Origin: Hypoxylon rubiginosum
Taxonomy: Eukaryota; Ascomycota; Sordariomycetes; Xylariales; Hypoxylaceae
NCBI GenBank assembly: GCA_902806565.1
Contig: CADCXA010000019.1
Span: 372,001 to 436,000 of the forward strand
DNA length: 64,000 nt
Direction of reading: 5' to 3'
The notes beneath the pieces are model-generated. The model searched no databases. It was not told where the DNA came from and saw only the letters and a program-made list of their open reading frames with translations. Of this stretch, positions 1 to 10,916 are shown piece after piece. The translations under genes and the position numbers were made by a program. The number at the start of each line of letters is the position of its first letter. Position 1 is the stretch's first letter.

Positions 1-195
1 CTCGAGAACGCGTCGAGCTCGAACGAGGTAGCGCCATGATCCCCACTAATCGCATTGCCCCTTTAGGAAATAAGTGATGGAACTAGAATTGCGTGCTTTC
101 ACGTGACTTAGCTTCTCCCCTACTTTTCAGGTGAAATATCTCGATCGATCTTGCATTGCCCAATCAAAGGCCTGATTGAGGATTCATTCTAAAGT

Positions 196-1847
196 ATGGC
201 GGGAATTGCCGTGCTTCGCCCGTTCGCCAGAGTTCCGGTTAGACACATCTCGAGAGCCTACGCAACCTCCATACCGGCAAAGGCTCACCATCGCGTCGTG
301 ATTGTCGGAGGAGGGACCGCTGGTGTGACTGTTGCTGCTCAGCTGCAGCGAAATGCGCAGTTTGAAACCAAGGACATTGCCATTCTAGACCCGGCCCAAA
401 CACATCACTACCAAGTGAGTATCCTCTTCGACAGCGCTGTGTTCGGTGATTAACATTCAAATAGCCAGGATGGACACTCGTAGGCTCGGGCCTAAGGTCT
501 CTCGAGGACATGCATAGGCCCATGTCCGATGTCATTCCAGAAGGGGTGAAGCATTATCCTCTCCGAGTGTCCACTTTCGACCCGGAAAATAACGCCATCA
601 AGACGTCTGATGGCGTTGATGTATCATATGACTACCTCGTTGTTGCTCCAGGTCTCGAGACTAACTTCGCGGGCGTCTCGGGCCTCGAGCAAGCTCTCCA
701 GGATCCTACCAGCCAGGTATCGTCCATCTACTCAGAGAAGACGGTCGAGCAGGTGTGGAAGAACGTGCAGAGTTTCAAAAAGGGGCCGGCCATATTTACC
801 CAGCCTGCAGGCATCATCAAATGCGCAGGCGCTCCCCAGAAGATCATGTGGATGGCCCTTTCTCAGTGGAAGCGAGATGGTGTACGAGATAATATCGACA
901 TTTCCTTCGCAACTGGTGCCCCTGGTAGGATCATCAAGCTAGCCCTTAGAGATACCATTCTGTGTTAACTATGATACAGTTATGTTCGCTGTCCCAAAGT
1001 ATTCCCAGGCGCTAGAAGATCTGCGCAAGGAACGCAACGTTGAGGGTCTTTTCCAGCACAACCTCGTTAAAGTGGACCCGAAAAAAAAGGTGGCAACGTT
1101 CAAGAAATTAGCAGATGGTGCCAACGGAGCACTCGTCGAAAAGGAGTTCGGATTCCTTCGTATGTCTCCTTCCAAGGACTATCCCTTTTTACGCTTGGGC
1201 CGTGTCTATTCCTGTCTGCTAACTCTAGATCTGTTTAGACGTCGTACCTCCGCAAAAGCCATGGAACTGGATTGCCAAATCACCAATTGGTGAGTATATT
1301 CTTATTTGCGATAGAGATGTTTAATGGCTAACCTAGTTTCTTCCTCGTAGCCGATGCGGCAGGTTGGGTCGATGTTGATAAATCCACGACCCAGCATACT
1401 AAGTATAAGAACATTTTTTCCCTTGGCGACGCATCTAGTCTTCCCAACAGCAAGACCGCCGCAGCCATCACGTCACAAACTCCCGTCCTCATTGATAACT
1501 TGCTCGCGGTCATGAAAGGCACAGAGCCAAAGGCCGTATATGATGGTTACGCGAGTTGTCCCCTACTGACTGGCTACAACGAGCTTATGCTGTGCGAGTT
1601 CAAGTACGGTGGAGTGCCTAAGGAGACGTTTGCGAATATACTCGGAGGACAAGAGTCGCCCAGCCGATTATTCTATTATTTAAAGAAGGATTTTTTCGTA
1701 AGTTGCACCGCACCGCTAACTCTTCTCTTGTACACTGCCCATCTAACAATCACATAGCCATTCGTCTATTGGAACTCGTTCGTAAGTGGCACTTGGTATG
1801 GACCAAGTGGATTTTTCAGGCCAAACACTACGCCAAGTCAGTCTTAG
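196..1847 (+). CDS. hmt2: Sulfide:quinone oxidoreductase, mitochondrial (6 exons)
   Basis: FAD flavoprotein expected to oxidise sulfide and pass electrons to ubiquinone on the mitochondrial inner membrane. Exons as read: 196-414, 465-924, 980-1159, 1239-1289, 1351-1697, 1758-1847; every intron is GT...AG and the sum is 449 codons (448 aa, usual for the family). The first 28 residues are Arg/Ala/Ser-rich and look like a mitochondrial presequence. An FAD-binding GGGTAG glycine motif follows near residue 38. The two cysteine segments typical of eukaryotic SQR are present: KCAGAPQK in exon 2 and ASCPLLTGYN in exon 5. A late GDAS FAD-contact motif is also visible. The ATG at 196 is the first in frame and directly precedes the presequence. 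The gene stands alone; the next gene starts about 790 bp downstream. The name comes from the fission yeast homologue. Confidence is high for family and gene structure. Confidence 0.93.
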
Positions 1848-2633
1848 AAATATCATGGATAACTTAGATATAGACTACGATACCATCTAGATTTGCTATA
1901 TGTATTATTATTTACAATGCTTGAGCAGCAATCTATTAAATCAACGAAGGGCTAACTATGTCACACGGCTAGTCAAATGTTGTATTTGTTACACTACTTG
2001 GTGTTCTACGATTACGACTCCCGTCGTGTGTCCAAGCTCTCGAGTATGACGGCTAGCGAACCCGGGTAGCGATCACATTGGCTACGTGAAGATTGATCTT
2101 GACCAGTGTACTCGAGTCTTCCTGCCTTTTTGCCCGCCACATTCATGCAGATCTAGGTACCAGTACGTATTTACACACCGATGTCTCACTTCCTTCTAGA
2201 ACATCCGCAGCTAACTGTCGCCATAGCGCTCAATGAACCAATTAGGCTCTAAGGCACATTAGTAGTGCGGTATCACAGCATAACTTAGGTACCTTGGATA
2301 GGTAGGATCTAATTCCTACTACGATATCAACATTCCTGAAAGGCCATGGCCGCTTATATTTCTTCAACCAAGGCTGCCTCGTCAGATCCCAGGTAGGACA
2401 TGATCCCGTTTGTCATTTCTCTTTATGGTCCAAGCGACTTGGTAAGACTATCAAAAAGCCACTCATCTTGAAGATCCAAGCGAGTAGTGCCGTGATACTC
2501 CTTTATGTATATTTCTTAAGAATGCGCTATTCTCCCAATCCTCCCCTCGCTTCAGTTACCCACAGCTTCCCCATTGGACGATTATGGACAACACATTTAC
2601 ATCTTCAATAGTATCTCTCTAACATCATCACAA
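1848..2633. other. Intergenic, no gene seen
   Basis: No open frame resembling a protein was found. A TAGGTACC-type motif occurs at about 2286, and a CT-rich stretch (about 2520-2575) lies just before the next gene and probably belongs to its promoter or leader. Confidence 0.6.
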
Positions 2634-4064
2634 ATGGCTCAAAGCGAAGCTTGGATTTACTTGGCCTTGGCCTTTGTAATCATTTTTATCCGAGTGTGGG
2701 CAAGATGGGTTCAAGTCGGACCTTCGAACTGGCAGCTTGACGATTATCTTATGCCGCTGACTGGAGTGAGCTGCACGTTTGATATCTCCCGTTACTTCTT
2801 CGGTTACATCTGCCGATAAGGGGCGCATTTTACTAATGTGTTCTTTTACGAGCTTAGGTCGTCCTCGCGTTGAAAACAATTACCGTTCATATTGTTTCTG
2901 CGATGTTTCAAGGACTTACGAATAGCTACATGACAGACGAAGAGCGGGCAGCGCTGGATCCCCACTCGAAGGTATACTTCAACCGCCAATGCGGATCCAA
3001 GGTGCAGCTCATCGCCTGGTCCTTTTACGCCTTCGTCCTTTGGTCATCGAAGCTCTGCGTCACGGTATTTTATGGGCGGCTGACGTGAGTAAACCTCCTT
3101 GGTGTTTAGCGGACGTTCTGAAATACCAACTGACAATAGGTCTGGCTTGATGTTGATGCACTTGAGACTACGTATTCGTATTGCGTATGTCCTCTTAGGT
3201 GTGACCTACATCTTTGTGGCTCTGTCGCTTCTTATAGCATGCCAGCCTATGTCAAGATACTGGCAAATCAATCCTGATCCCGGCGGTAAGTAGCAATTCT
3301 ACCCAAAGAGTCATCTTAGACCTTATGCTGATGAGTAGAGTAGACCTCTGTCATTCAGCAAGCTCTGAGTTTCGCGTCTTCGTAGTTTTGATACTAAACA
3401 TTCTTACGGATGCGTATTTGCTATCTATTCCCCTGCCGGTAATTCATCCCCAAGCTACAGGTAAAATGTGCCGTTAACTTGAAGACAGCTCCTTTGGGTG
3501 GCGAATATCGACCTGCGGCGCAAGATCACGTTGATGATGCTATTCAGTGGCGCCATTTTCGTCGCCGTAGCAGGCATACTGCGCGGTGTTTCCATCTTAC
3601 AGGTACGTACCAAGTCATCTCAGCGGATGCACTTTCTAGCCAGGATTATGTGGCGTCCTGAGACCTGACGAATCCTTCTCTCCATCCAGGCAGGACCAGA
3701 AGGGGCCATAACTGGAAGTGAGTGGGCGTGTCGCGAGACATTCGTCGCGATAGTTGTCACCAACCTCCCCATCATCCATCCTTTCTTCCGAAAGGCCGCG
3801 ACTAGGATCGGCTCGAGCGCCTTATTTACCAAAGTGGCCAAGAGCGCAGACGACCATCCACCCAAGAGCGAACATGCGGGCGGTGGATTCGAACCCTCTC
3901 AAAAGAGAGTCACATACCCTCCCTCCATTCCCCGGAGCATCTCGAGCATCAGCGATCAGTCTGCTATGAACCATGGCGCGCTTGACGGGTATAAGCAATC
4001 GCCCGGAGGATCGGGGAGTGTAATTGTGTCGAGAGAATTCACTGTCGTGAGAAAGGGAAATTAG
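2634..4064 (+). CDS. PTH11/SAT4-type rhodopsin-fold integral membrane protein (6 exons)
   Basis: Seven-transmembrane fungal protein of the large rhodopsin-like (SAT4/PTH11) family, whose members are thought to act as plasma-membrane receptors or sensors. The ligand is not predictable. Exons as read: 2634-2765, 2858-3084, 3140-3285, 3341-3438, 3489-3602, 3690-4064; they total 364 codons (363 aa) with all phases consistent. Hydrophobic helices are evident, for example around IYLALAFVIIF at the start, VLLGVTYIFVALSLLI, and the conserved LNILTDAYLLSIPLP helix followed by RRKITLMMLFSG. A WACRE-like turn and a Ser/Pro-rich cytoplasmic tail of about 90 residues end the protein. The ATG at 2634 (MAQSEAW) is the first in-frame ATG before helix 1. 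The family's extracellular CFEM domain is absent, as in many members. Confidence is high for family, low for role. Confidence 0.9.
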
Positions 4065-4659
4065 AAGATGTGGTTTATAGAGAGGGTTGCTATATGCCTT
4101 TTTAATCTAATGTTTTCTTTTTTAGGGGCTTGGAGCAGCATCATGGCCTTTATTCATCCGTTTAATAGTAGGCTATCCAAGTTAACTTTTACTCTTTATG
4201 TTTATTTCCACAACTCCTCTAAGCGTGAGCCTGCAGCTATTCAATACAAATACGCAGTGTCAAGTTTCAAGTCGTCCTCTGCTACTGTAACCACCTCATA
4301 CTATAATAGGGGCAGTAACTCTAAGAATTAGGGCGCCGAGGAAAGTATGCAAGTCTCCAGTACGATATTAAAGGTTTTCAATATACTGTTGGTCGGTCTT
4401 AAAAGAGCCTCAAGTCTCATCATATTAAGCAGCTTACGAATGAGTTCTTAGCCGTCGACCCCCGGAAGGGCTGTAAGCTTAGTTAACGAGCATGTATCAA
4501 ATCAGGAATATCCGAATGGCTTCAAGCTCGTAGTGGTCATTTTATTGTCCTGTGATCTGGTATGTAGAATCTATTCTTTTATGCATCATTCCGAATAGTC
4601 GGCGGAATTCTAATGCCATCCATTTAGCTGAAAGTCTTTCTTCATGTTCACCACAACCC
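4065..4659. other. Intergenic between convergent genes
   Basis: About 600 bp separate the 3' ends of the PTH11-like gene and the minus-strand aldo-keto reductase. It is AT-rich; nothing else is recognisable. It should contain both 3' UTRs. Confidence 0.55.
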
Positions 4660-5787
4660 TTATCTCTCACGTCCAAACTTGGCGGGTTGGGCAGGGGCGT
4701 TGTCGAGTATCTTCTCAATCTCCTCCATAACCTCCGGAGTTAGCTTCTCGACCAGCTTGAGAGCCTTGACGTTGTCCTCGATCTGCTCGACCTTGGTGGC
4801 GCCGAGGATGACGGTGCTAACGTTGGGGTTCTTGAGAGTCCACGCCAAGGCCAGCGAAGCGGTGCTTCCGCCGAGGCGCTCGGCGACCTCGGTCAGCTTC
4901 TTCACCTTCTCGATCTTGGCCTTGCCCTCCTCGCTCTGCAGCGACTTGATGGTCTTGTCGAAGAACTCGCCGTGCTTGGCGAAACGCGACCCGTCGGGGA
5001 TGCCGTTGTTGTACTTGCCGGTCAGCATGCCGGAGGCCAGCGGCGACCAGATGGTGGTGCCGTATTGGAACTGGTCGAAGAGCGGCGCGTACTCGACCTC
5101 GAACCTCTCGCGGTGGAAAGCGTTGTACTGAGGCTGCTCGACCACGGGAGCAATGAGGTTGTAGCGCTCGGCGATCTGGGTAGCCTCCATGATCTGAGTA
5201 GCGCTCCACTCGGAAGTTCCCCAGTAGTAGGCTAGGTTGAGATTCCGGATGACCTGGGTGAAGGCTTCAACAATCTCTCTCATCGGAGTCGCGTAATCGG
5301 GGCGGTGGGCAAAGACAACATCGACATATGGCTGTTGTAGGCGCTCTAGCGAGCTCTTCAGCCCTTCTACGATGTGCTTTCTGCTGAGGCCTCTCGTATT
5401 GGGCTCTTTTCGGCCCGTGCCGAAAAAGATCTTTGTAGTGAGGACATACTCGTCGCGAGGCCATGCCAGGTCCTTCAAAGCCTGACCCATTTCAACCTCG
5501 GACTCTCCAGCGGCATAGGCCTCTGCTGTATCGAAGGTGTTGATGCCATGGCTCCAGGCAGTCTCGAGACATTTCTTGACTATTTCGCCTTTCTCGGTAC
5601 CTCCATAAGTCAACCATCCTCCCAAGGACAGCACGCTCACCTTGAGACCCGTAGGGCCAAGGTGGCGAAACAGCATATCCTTGGGATCATAAGCGGACTT
5701 GGCGACGGGCATTGTTGCTATCTTTCTCGCGTGTTGTAGTTGACTTGTCGAAGAAATTGCTGCAAAACTGCGAACTATACGAGACAT
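4660..5787 (-). CDS. Aldo-keto reductase, voltage-gated K+ channel beta-subunit-like
   Basis: Single-exon, 375-aa NADPH-dependent oxidoreductase of the Kv-beta (AKR6-like) branch of the AKR superfamily, with a TIM-barrel fold. The catalytic tetrad is readable as Asp86, Tyr91 (DTAEAY), Lys119 (TTK) and His161 (FAHRPD). The stretch [12 protein letters not shown] and the C-terminal [13 protein letters not shown] cofactor region are diagnostic for Kv-beta-like enzymes. The first 25 residues (to Met26) are Arg/Ser/Ala-rich and resemble a mitochondrial presequence. Initiation at Met26 would give a cytosolic form of usual family length, so dual targeting is possible. The start lies three bases from a 17-base homopolymer C tract in its leader. 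Family is certain; substrate is unknown. Confidence 0.92.
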   Translation of the reverse strand: MSRIVRSFAAISSTSQLQHARKIATMPVAKSAYDPKDMLFRHLGPTGLKVSVLSLGGWLTYGGTEKGEIVKKCLETAWSHGINTFDTAEAYAAGESEVEMGQALKDLAWPRDEYVLTTKIFFGTGRKEPNTRGLSRKHIVEGLKSSLERLQQPYVDVVFAHRPDYATPMREIVEAFTQVIRNLNLAYYWGTSEWSATQIMEATQIAERYNLIAPVVEQPQYNAFHRERFEVEYAPLFDQFQYGTTIWSPLASGMLTGKYNNGIPDGSRFAKHGEFFDKTIKSLQSEEGKAKIEKVKKLTEVAERLGGSTASLALAWTLKNPNVSTVILGATKVEQIEDNVKALKLVEKLTPEVMEEIEKILDNAPAQPAKFGRER

Positions 5788-7258
5788 GAGGGGGGGGGGG
5801 GGGGGGATTGGGGGGGTATGCCGGGGGTATTTATTGACGTCTCGGTTTATTCCATCGGTAATTCCCTAGGTACCTAAACACGGTTACTTCGATCAGTGCT
5901 ACCCGCTCGTTTTTGTACTGAGAACCTTGGGAGCCATGACGCAATTGATCCCAGTCTCCACCGAGCCCACCTAGTCCGATGCCTACAGACCAGTAGGTAT
6001 AATATCTAACGTTATCGCGCCTGAAGTACTGGGCGTAGGTGTGCTATCCCCCCCGCTTGGGCACTGACATGTCCCATTCTTTCGGCAACTAGCAGTTTCG
6101 CTTAATAATGTCCATTTCTATTCTGCCGATATTCGCGGCCTTTACATTCGGAAATAGGCGTTACGACAATTCCTCTTTTCCATCAACTCACCTCCCAGCT
6201 TAGTTTCATGTCTTTCCAGTATCAGAAGGGTTAAGAGGTAAACTTAGGTACCTCCTAGGCTGGGAATAGAGGCTTTAAGACGGATATGAAGTTTATTTAA
6301 TTTGAATCGGCGACTATTCAATATCACGACTTTCTCTATTGACATGCGTATGAATTTTATTTCGTTGGGGAGAAGAAGTACGGGAATAAAACGCACGTAA
6401 CCTGCAGAGCCTGTGCGTTACCAAGGTTGGAGAACATGATTTTCATTCTCTTACCGCTCTAGAAGTATTAAGTTATACATTTCAAAGTTATGAACTTGAA
6501 TAGGTATGTATGTATAACTTATCAAAACACTCAATGGCTCCAAGTATCACTTATCACTTGCAGCATTACCTCAGTCCAGCTAAGATATAACTCTACTATA
6601 ACATTGCTTGTAGTTGAAAGGTGAATTGTGATTGGGTACCACGGGCGTGGTAATCGGTAAGCTGACATATTCCTCACGGCTTATACCGTACTAGCGCAAG
6701 ATAATATATAGTAACCCCTTGCCTTAATTAGAAGAACATTTCTTAGCCGATGCGGCACAGTCGCCTGAATGGGAATTTTCCAACTCGAGTAACGAATAAA
6801 GACAGGTGTAATGTGGGTATATTTCGAAACTGGCAGACACATATTTAGACCCATGTCCCGTATTGCCGAATCGATCTGTAGGACGAGACCTGGTATAATA
6901 AACGCACAAAAATCGCATATTCGATATTTTGATAATTTCATGATCGTATATCTCAGTTCAGTTGTTGAGAAAAGTGCAACTGGGCCCGATACCCGGGTTT
7001 AATGACTTCAAAATTATGTGCAATAGATGAAGCTTGTAGGAGATAGACTTGGATCGGGGACTGTGCCTGTATCATCTAACCATATTACAATAATCCATAT
7101 TAGATTATTGGTTATACATTGCGCTCAGTATGTCATTAGCCATGCCTAACTCACGCTGTCTAATAATTAAGGGCAGGCGCGGAATATTTCGCTGAAAACG
7201 CGATATTTTCCTTGCGAAAGCCCCCCCTAACCACTACGGCAGTGCGCATGTCTAGAAA
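5788..7258. other. Intergenic, 1.5 kb, with homopolymer G tract
   Basis: No coding capacity was recognised. The segment starts with a run of 17 G (5790-5806) followed by further short G runs, and has a TAGGTACCTA palindrome at 5867-5876 plus a related motif near 6243. From about 6280 it is AT-rich. It carries the promoter of the aldo-keto reductase and the 3' flank of the reductase to its right. Confidence 0.55.
5790..5806. repeat. Homopolymer G17 tract (C17 in the AKR leader)
   Basis: Seventeen consecutive G on the plus strand, which is poly-C in the mRNA sense of the adjacent minus-strand gene. Followed by GGGGGG and GGGGG runs, so the G-rich strand could form a G-quadruplex. The length of such runs is error-prone in assemblies. 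Confidence 0.9.
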
Positions 7259-8564
7259 CTACTTCCCAACAGAACCAAAAGAGCGGACCGTATCCGTGAT
7301 ACACTCTTCCAATGTCCTATACTGAATTCCCAGTATTTCCTTGCTTGGTTGGTTATCGATTTTATAAACAGGATCAGGAAGATCTGCAACGTCTTAGTCA
7401 GTGGGAATTTTGATCTATTTTATAAGACACTTACCGCCACCCTCAGCGGACACAGGAGATAACTGTGCGTGATATTCGGGAAAGTGCTTGCGGATTATGT
7501 CTACTATCTGTCGATTGGAGCAGTAACCGCCAGTAATGAAGAACCGCTTGTTGGCAGCTTCGGGTTTCTCTATGGCCGCGATATGTGCCAGTGCCACATC
7601 TCGAACATCCACAAAGATCGGATTCTGGTTTTGCATTACCTACGTCAGATAACTTATCCTAAGATCGTAGATTCCTAATGCGTACCATTGTGGGAGGGAT
7701 CTCCTCTTTGGAGGTGCCAAGGAGGTAGCTGCGAACAAATTGGTTGGACGTGTTGAGAGCGTCGAGAGAGCTAAGGCTCTGGGTAGCAGGACCGAAGACT
7801 AAAGGCGGACAGATAGTTGCCAAAGTAAACGACGGCTTCTCTTTCTCCATGAAGTCCCAGGCCGCTCTCTCTGCGAATGTCTTGCTGGCTATATGGCGAT
7901 GAGCACTGTTCGCTAAAACTTGCGAGTTAAAGATGGAGTCTACCTTGATATCCTGCACCGGGGTGTTGTAGGGCCTCCTCCATAGTCAGCGGGCACCAGT
8001 CCGCATCGGAGTAAGTGTGATCAGGCCAGAAGCCCTTGGACCTGTCCAACATGGAACCAAAGGAAGACGTAATGACCTGCCTACGTGAGTGATATAGTAC
8101 ATAGTATGGGATGCCTAGTTCGTACGTACCACACGCTCGACTTGAGGGGCATTGCTGACAACAGCTTTGAGAATACCTGTTGTACCATTGATGGCAGGGT
8201 CGAGCATATCTTTCTTAATATCCGTAGCGTTGAAGTGAAAGGGGCTCGCAGTGTGGATTACTGCCCTGAGAGGGGGATCGGAGATCAGAGCAGCATCAAA
8301 GGCGTTGGGTTGGGCTACATCGGGAACGATGACGATGTCTAATCTGTCGTATCCTAGGTCCGGATAGGCCTCTTTAATTTTATCTGCCTTCTCTTGACTG
8401 CGAACGGTGGTGACAACCGAATGTCTACAGGATCGAAATCCGCTGTTAGTAAATTTGATCAACAATGATAAGCAAGCCAGGCCAGCGTACCCGCGTTCTA
8501 GAAGCTGCTGTAGGATGTGCGTGGCGATAAACCCGCTACCACCCGTGAGGAGGACCTTGGTCAT
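7259..8564 (-). CDS. NAD(P)-dependent dihydroflavonol-4-reductase/GRE2-like SDR (6 exons)
   Basis: Extended short-chain dehydrogenase of the DFR/methylglyoxal-reductase (Gre2) type, which reduces ketones or aldehydes with NADPH. Exons in transcript order: 8564-8491, 8424-8130, 8076-7944, 7888-7686, 7639-7435, 7383-7259; they total 345 codons (344 aa) in frame. The N-terminal Rossmann motif TGGSGFIA is at residues 7-14. The catalytic Tyr166-x-x-x-Lys170 (YQASK) spans the third intron, with the upstream catalytic Ser in VITSSFGSM. FVDVRDVALAH and FFITGG are typical C-terminal landmarks. All donors and acceptors are GT/AG. It sits among other redox genes (AKR on each side). Substrate cannot be named. 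Confidence 0.92.
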
Positions 8565-9105
8565 AATGAAAGAGCAGTGGTATAAGAAATGTTTCGCATA
8601 GATTGACGAGCCGGTATGCTACTGTCAGGCTATGGCAGCAAGGCAGCAATTATATACCTCTTATCTGATATGTATGCATGCTAGCAGAGAACATGAATCT
8701 GGAAGCCCGTTATCATGGCGCAGCATGGAGGTAACGAAATAAGTGGCTCTAGTTCACCACACTTATGCAACCCGCTTATATTGTGGCCGTCACATGCAGG
8801 CTAATCACAGAATCAGTGGAGAGATGTGTTGATAGACCTGGGCTATGGTTTTAGTTCCTAAAGACTTGGCAGCTACCTACTTGTCATTGGATACGGTAGC
8901 TTTGAGGGGAGCCTATGAACTAGAAAGATAGCCCGTGAATTATTTCGGCCAAGTTCAGCGAGTTTTCATATATGGATAGTACTTGAACGCCACATGCTTG
9001 CCTTAACACTCAGATCACTGAGATACTCATATTAATTACAAGAAATACAGGTATTCTGGATCGACAGGTCTACTGCTGGTGTGGATGTGACATAATATTA
9101 TAATA
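8565..9105. other. Intergenic, no gene seen
   Basis: About 540 bp between two minus-strand redox genes, containing the SDR promoter and the 3' flank of the AKR7-like gene. Moderately AT-rich, with no notable structure. Confidence 0.5.
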
Positions 9106-10169
9106 TCAGTGCCAGTACTTCAACTCCTTGCCACGTATACCCTGCCATCCAGCATCAAGAGCCTGGACAACTTCGCCAGGTAGAGGGCCTCCTTCAAGGG
9201 CCTTCAAGTTCTCCTCAAGCTGCGCAAGGCTGCTAGCACCGATGACAATACCGTCGCCATTCTCCTTTTTCAGCCTGGAATGGTATGACATCCACCTGAG
9301 AGCGCACTCCACCTCCGTCAACCCATGCTTCTTCGCAATCGGCCGTAGTATATCCAGCGCATCGAAGTAGAGCGAGTGAAAGTAGCGGTCGGCGTGGTGC
9401 TTGCCGAGTGCGTTGTTCTGATCGAACCGGGACCCCTTCTCGACCTCGGTCGTTTCACGTGTGTAACGGCTCGTCAGCAGTCCAGCCGCGAGTGGGTTGA
9501 AGCAGTAGAAAGAGAGGCCGTAGTGGCGCAGACACGGAAATAGTTCGGCCTCGACGACGCGGTGAAGGGCATTGTACAGGCCTTGGTATACGGCCGGCCT
9601 GACCCATCCATGGCGCTCGCATATCTCGCAGATCTTGGCTACTTCCCAAGACTGGAAATTACACAGGCCATAGCGCTCGAAATGCCCCTCCCGGTAAAGC
9701 TTGTCAACTTCACGGAGGGTCTCCTCGAACGGCACGGTTCGATCCGGCCCATGGAGGTACCACGTCGTCAACTTTTTGGTGTTCAGCCGTGACAAACTGC
9801 TCATCAGGCCGCGCCGCAGATCTTCGGGCGAGTGGTGGTAAGGGTATTCGGTCAACCCCGGGCGAACCGCGGTAGGATAAAGCTTGGAATCGATCTTGAT
9901 ACCGCGCGAGGCTAAGTTAAGGCTTCCGAGGTACTCTTCCGATGAGCCTTCGCCGTAGACAAGCGCAGTGTCGAGCGTGTCATGGCCGTATTTCTGAAAC
10001 GTATCTACCATGACCTTGGCCTCGTCGAGCGTGTGTACTCGGGTCATCGGGTGGCCTCACAGGTCGGTAAGCGAACGAAGGATCTTAGAGCACTCTGGAA
10101 CTGACCTGGCTTTCCAATGGTCATCGTGCCGAAGATGACCTTCACGCCTGCCTTCGAAGCATTGGACAT
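9106..10169 (-). CDS. Aldo-keto reductase, AKR7 (aflatoxin aldehyde reductase)-like (2 exons)
   Basis: Two exons, 10169-10106 and 10055-9106 (intron 10056-10105), give 338 codons (337 aa), the normal size for AKR7-like enzymes. Exon 1 encodes the conserved first beta strand FGTMTIGKPG, so initiating inside exon 2 would lose part of the barrel. Catalytic residues are recognisable as Asp and Tyr in DTALVYGEG, Lys in DSKLYP and His in YLHGPDR. FNPLAAGLLTSRY and the C-terminal GASSLAQLEENL cofactor segment are family landmarks. It is expected to reduce aldehydes and dicarbonyls with NADPH in the cytosol. It follows the SDR on the same strand, about 540 bp apart. Family is secure, substrate unknown. 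Confidence 0.92.
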
Positions 10170-10916
10170 GTTTGTTAGAGGTGATCGAAGCGAATATTCT
10201 CAGTCTTGAACTAGCCACGAGGTTAATAGGTAAGGGATAGATAGTTAGATCAATACCGTTCGGAGTATGCGTGTATGAGAACCTTTATAGACGGCACTTG
10301 AAGACATTCATGACGACCTGCCGCGGACCAATAGCTACTTAATCCACGGCTAGTCCCGGGGCTCCCGGTTGCATGCTAGGTATCGTTGGCATAGCATGAG
10401 GCTTTCGGATTTCGTAGATAACCGGTCTACTTCTCCGGGTTACGGATTTATCAGGGAGATAGGTTCGATTCCCATCAGCGCTATTTGGTTTTTTTTCTTG
10501 ATCTTGAGTAGCTCGCTCTGTTCGGAATCGAATCTTGGAAGTTGATGGGGCCCCACTCTTAAGCTCGATAGATGAATCTGCGGGGCCCTGCATTAGCTTC
10601 CTGCATGTCAGCGAGTTGCATAAGGTGGAGCCGGTACCCTGCATTAGCGTCTTTCACATGAACCCCCCTTTTTCGCCTAACACGTAGTAGGGGGTAAGAG
10701 GAAAGGGTCTACTAAAGACTATGTCAACAATTGTTGCTCTTTAGATGGTTAACACATATGTGGAAGTAGAGCAAAATATCACTAGGTAGTCTTATTAGGG
10801 GAGAGCTAGTTGAGTATGTAACACGCGATGTAACCTATATCATTAACTCATTGAGCCATCTGACGGCGACTGGCGTTGGCATTTCCATATTCGAGCTATG
10901 ATAACACGGCATGTCA
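10170..10916. other. Intergenic, with short direct repeat
   Basis: No gene seen. A 12-base direct repeat CCCTGCATTAGC occurs at 10586-10597 and 10637-10648. A perfect tRNA B-box-like string (GGTTCGATTCC) lies at about 10462-10472 and is followed by a T8 run, but no cloverleaf could be built around it. Confidence 0.5.

Noticed and set aside
10386..10488. tRNA gene: perfect B-box (GGTTCGATTCC) with a T8 run after it and an A-box-like TGGCATAGCATGAGG upstream
   Set aside because: The T-stem has a mismatch, and no 5' acceptor strand pairing with CAGCGCT could be found, so no cloverleaf forms.
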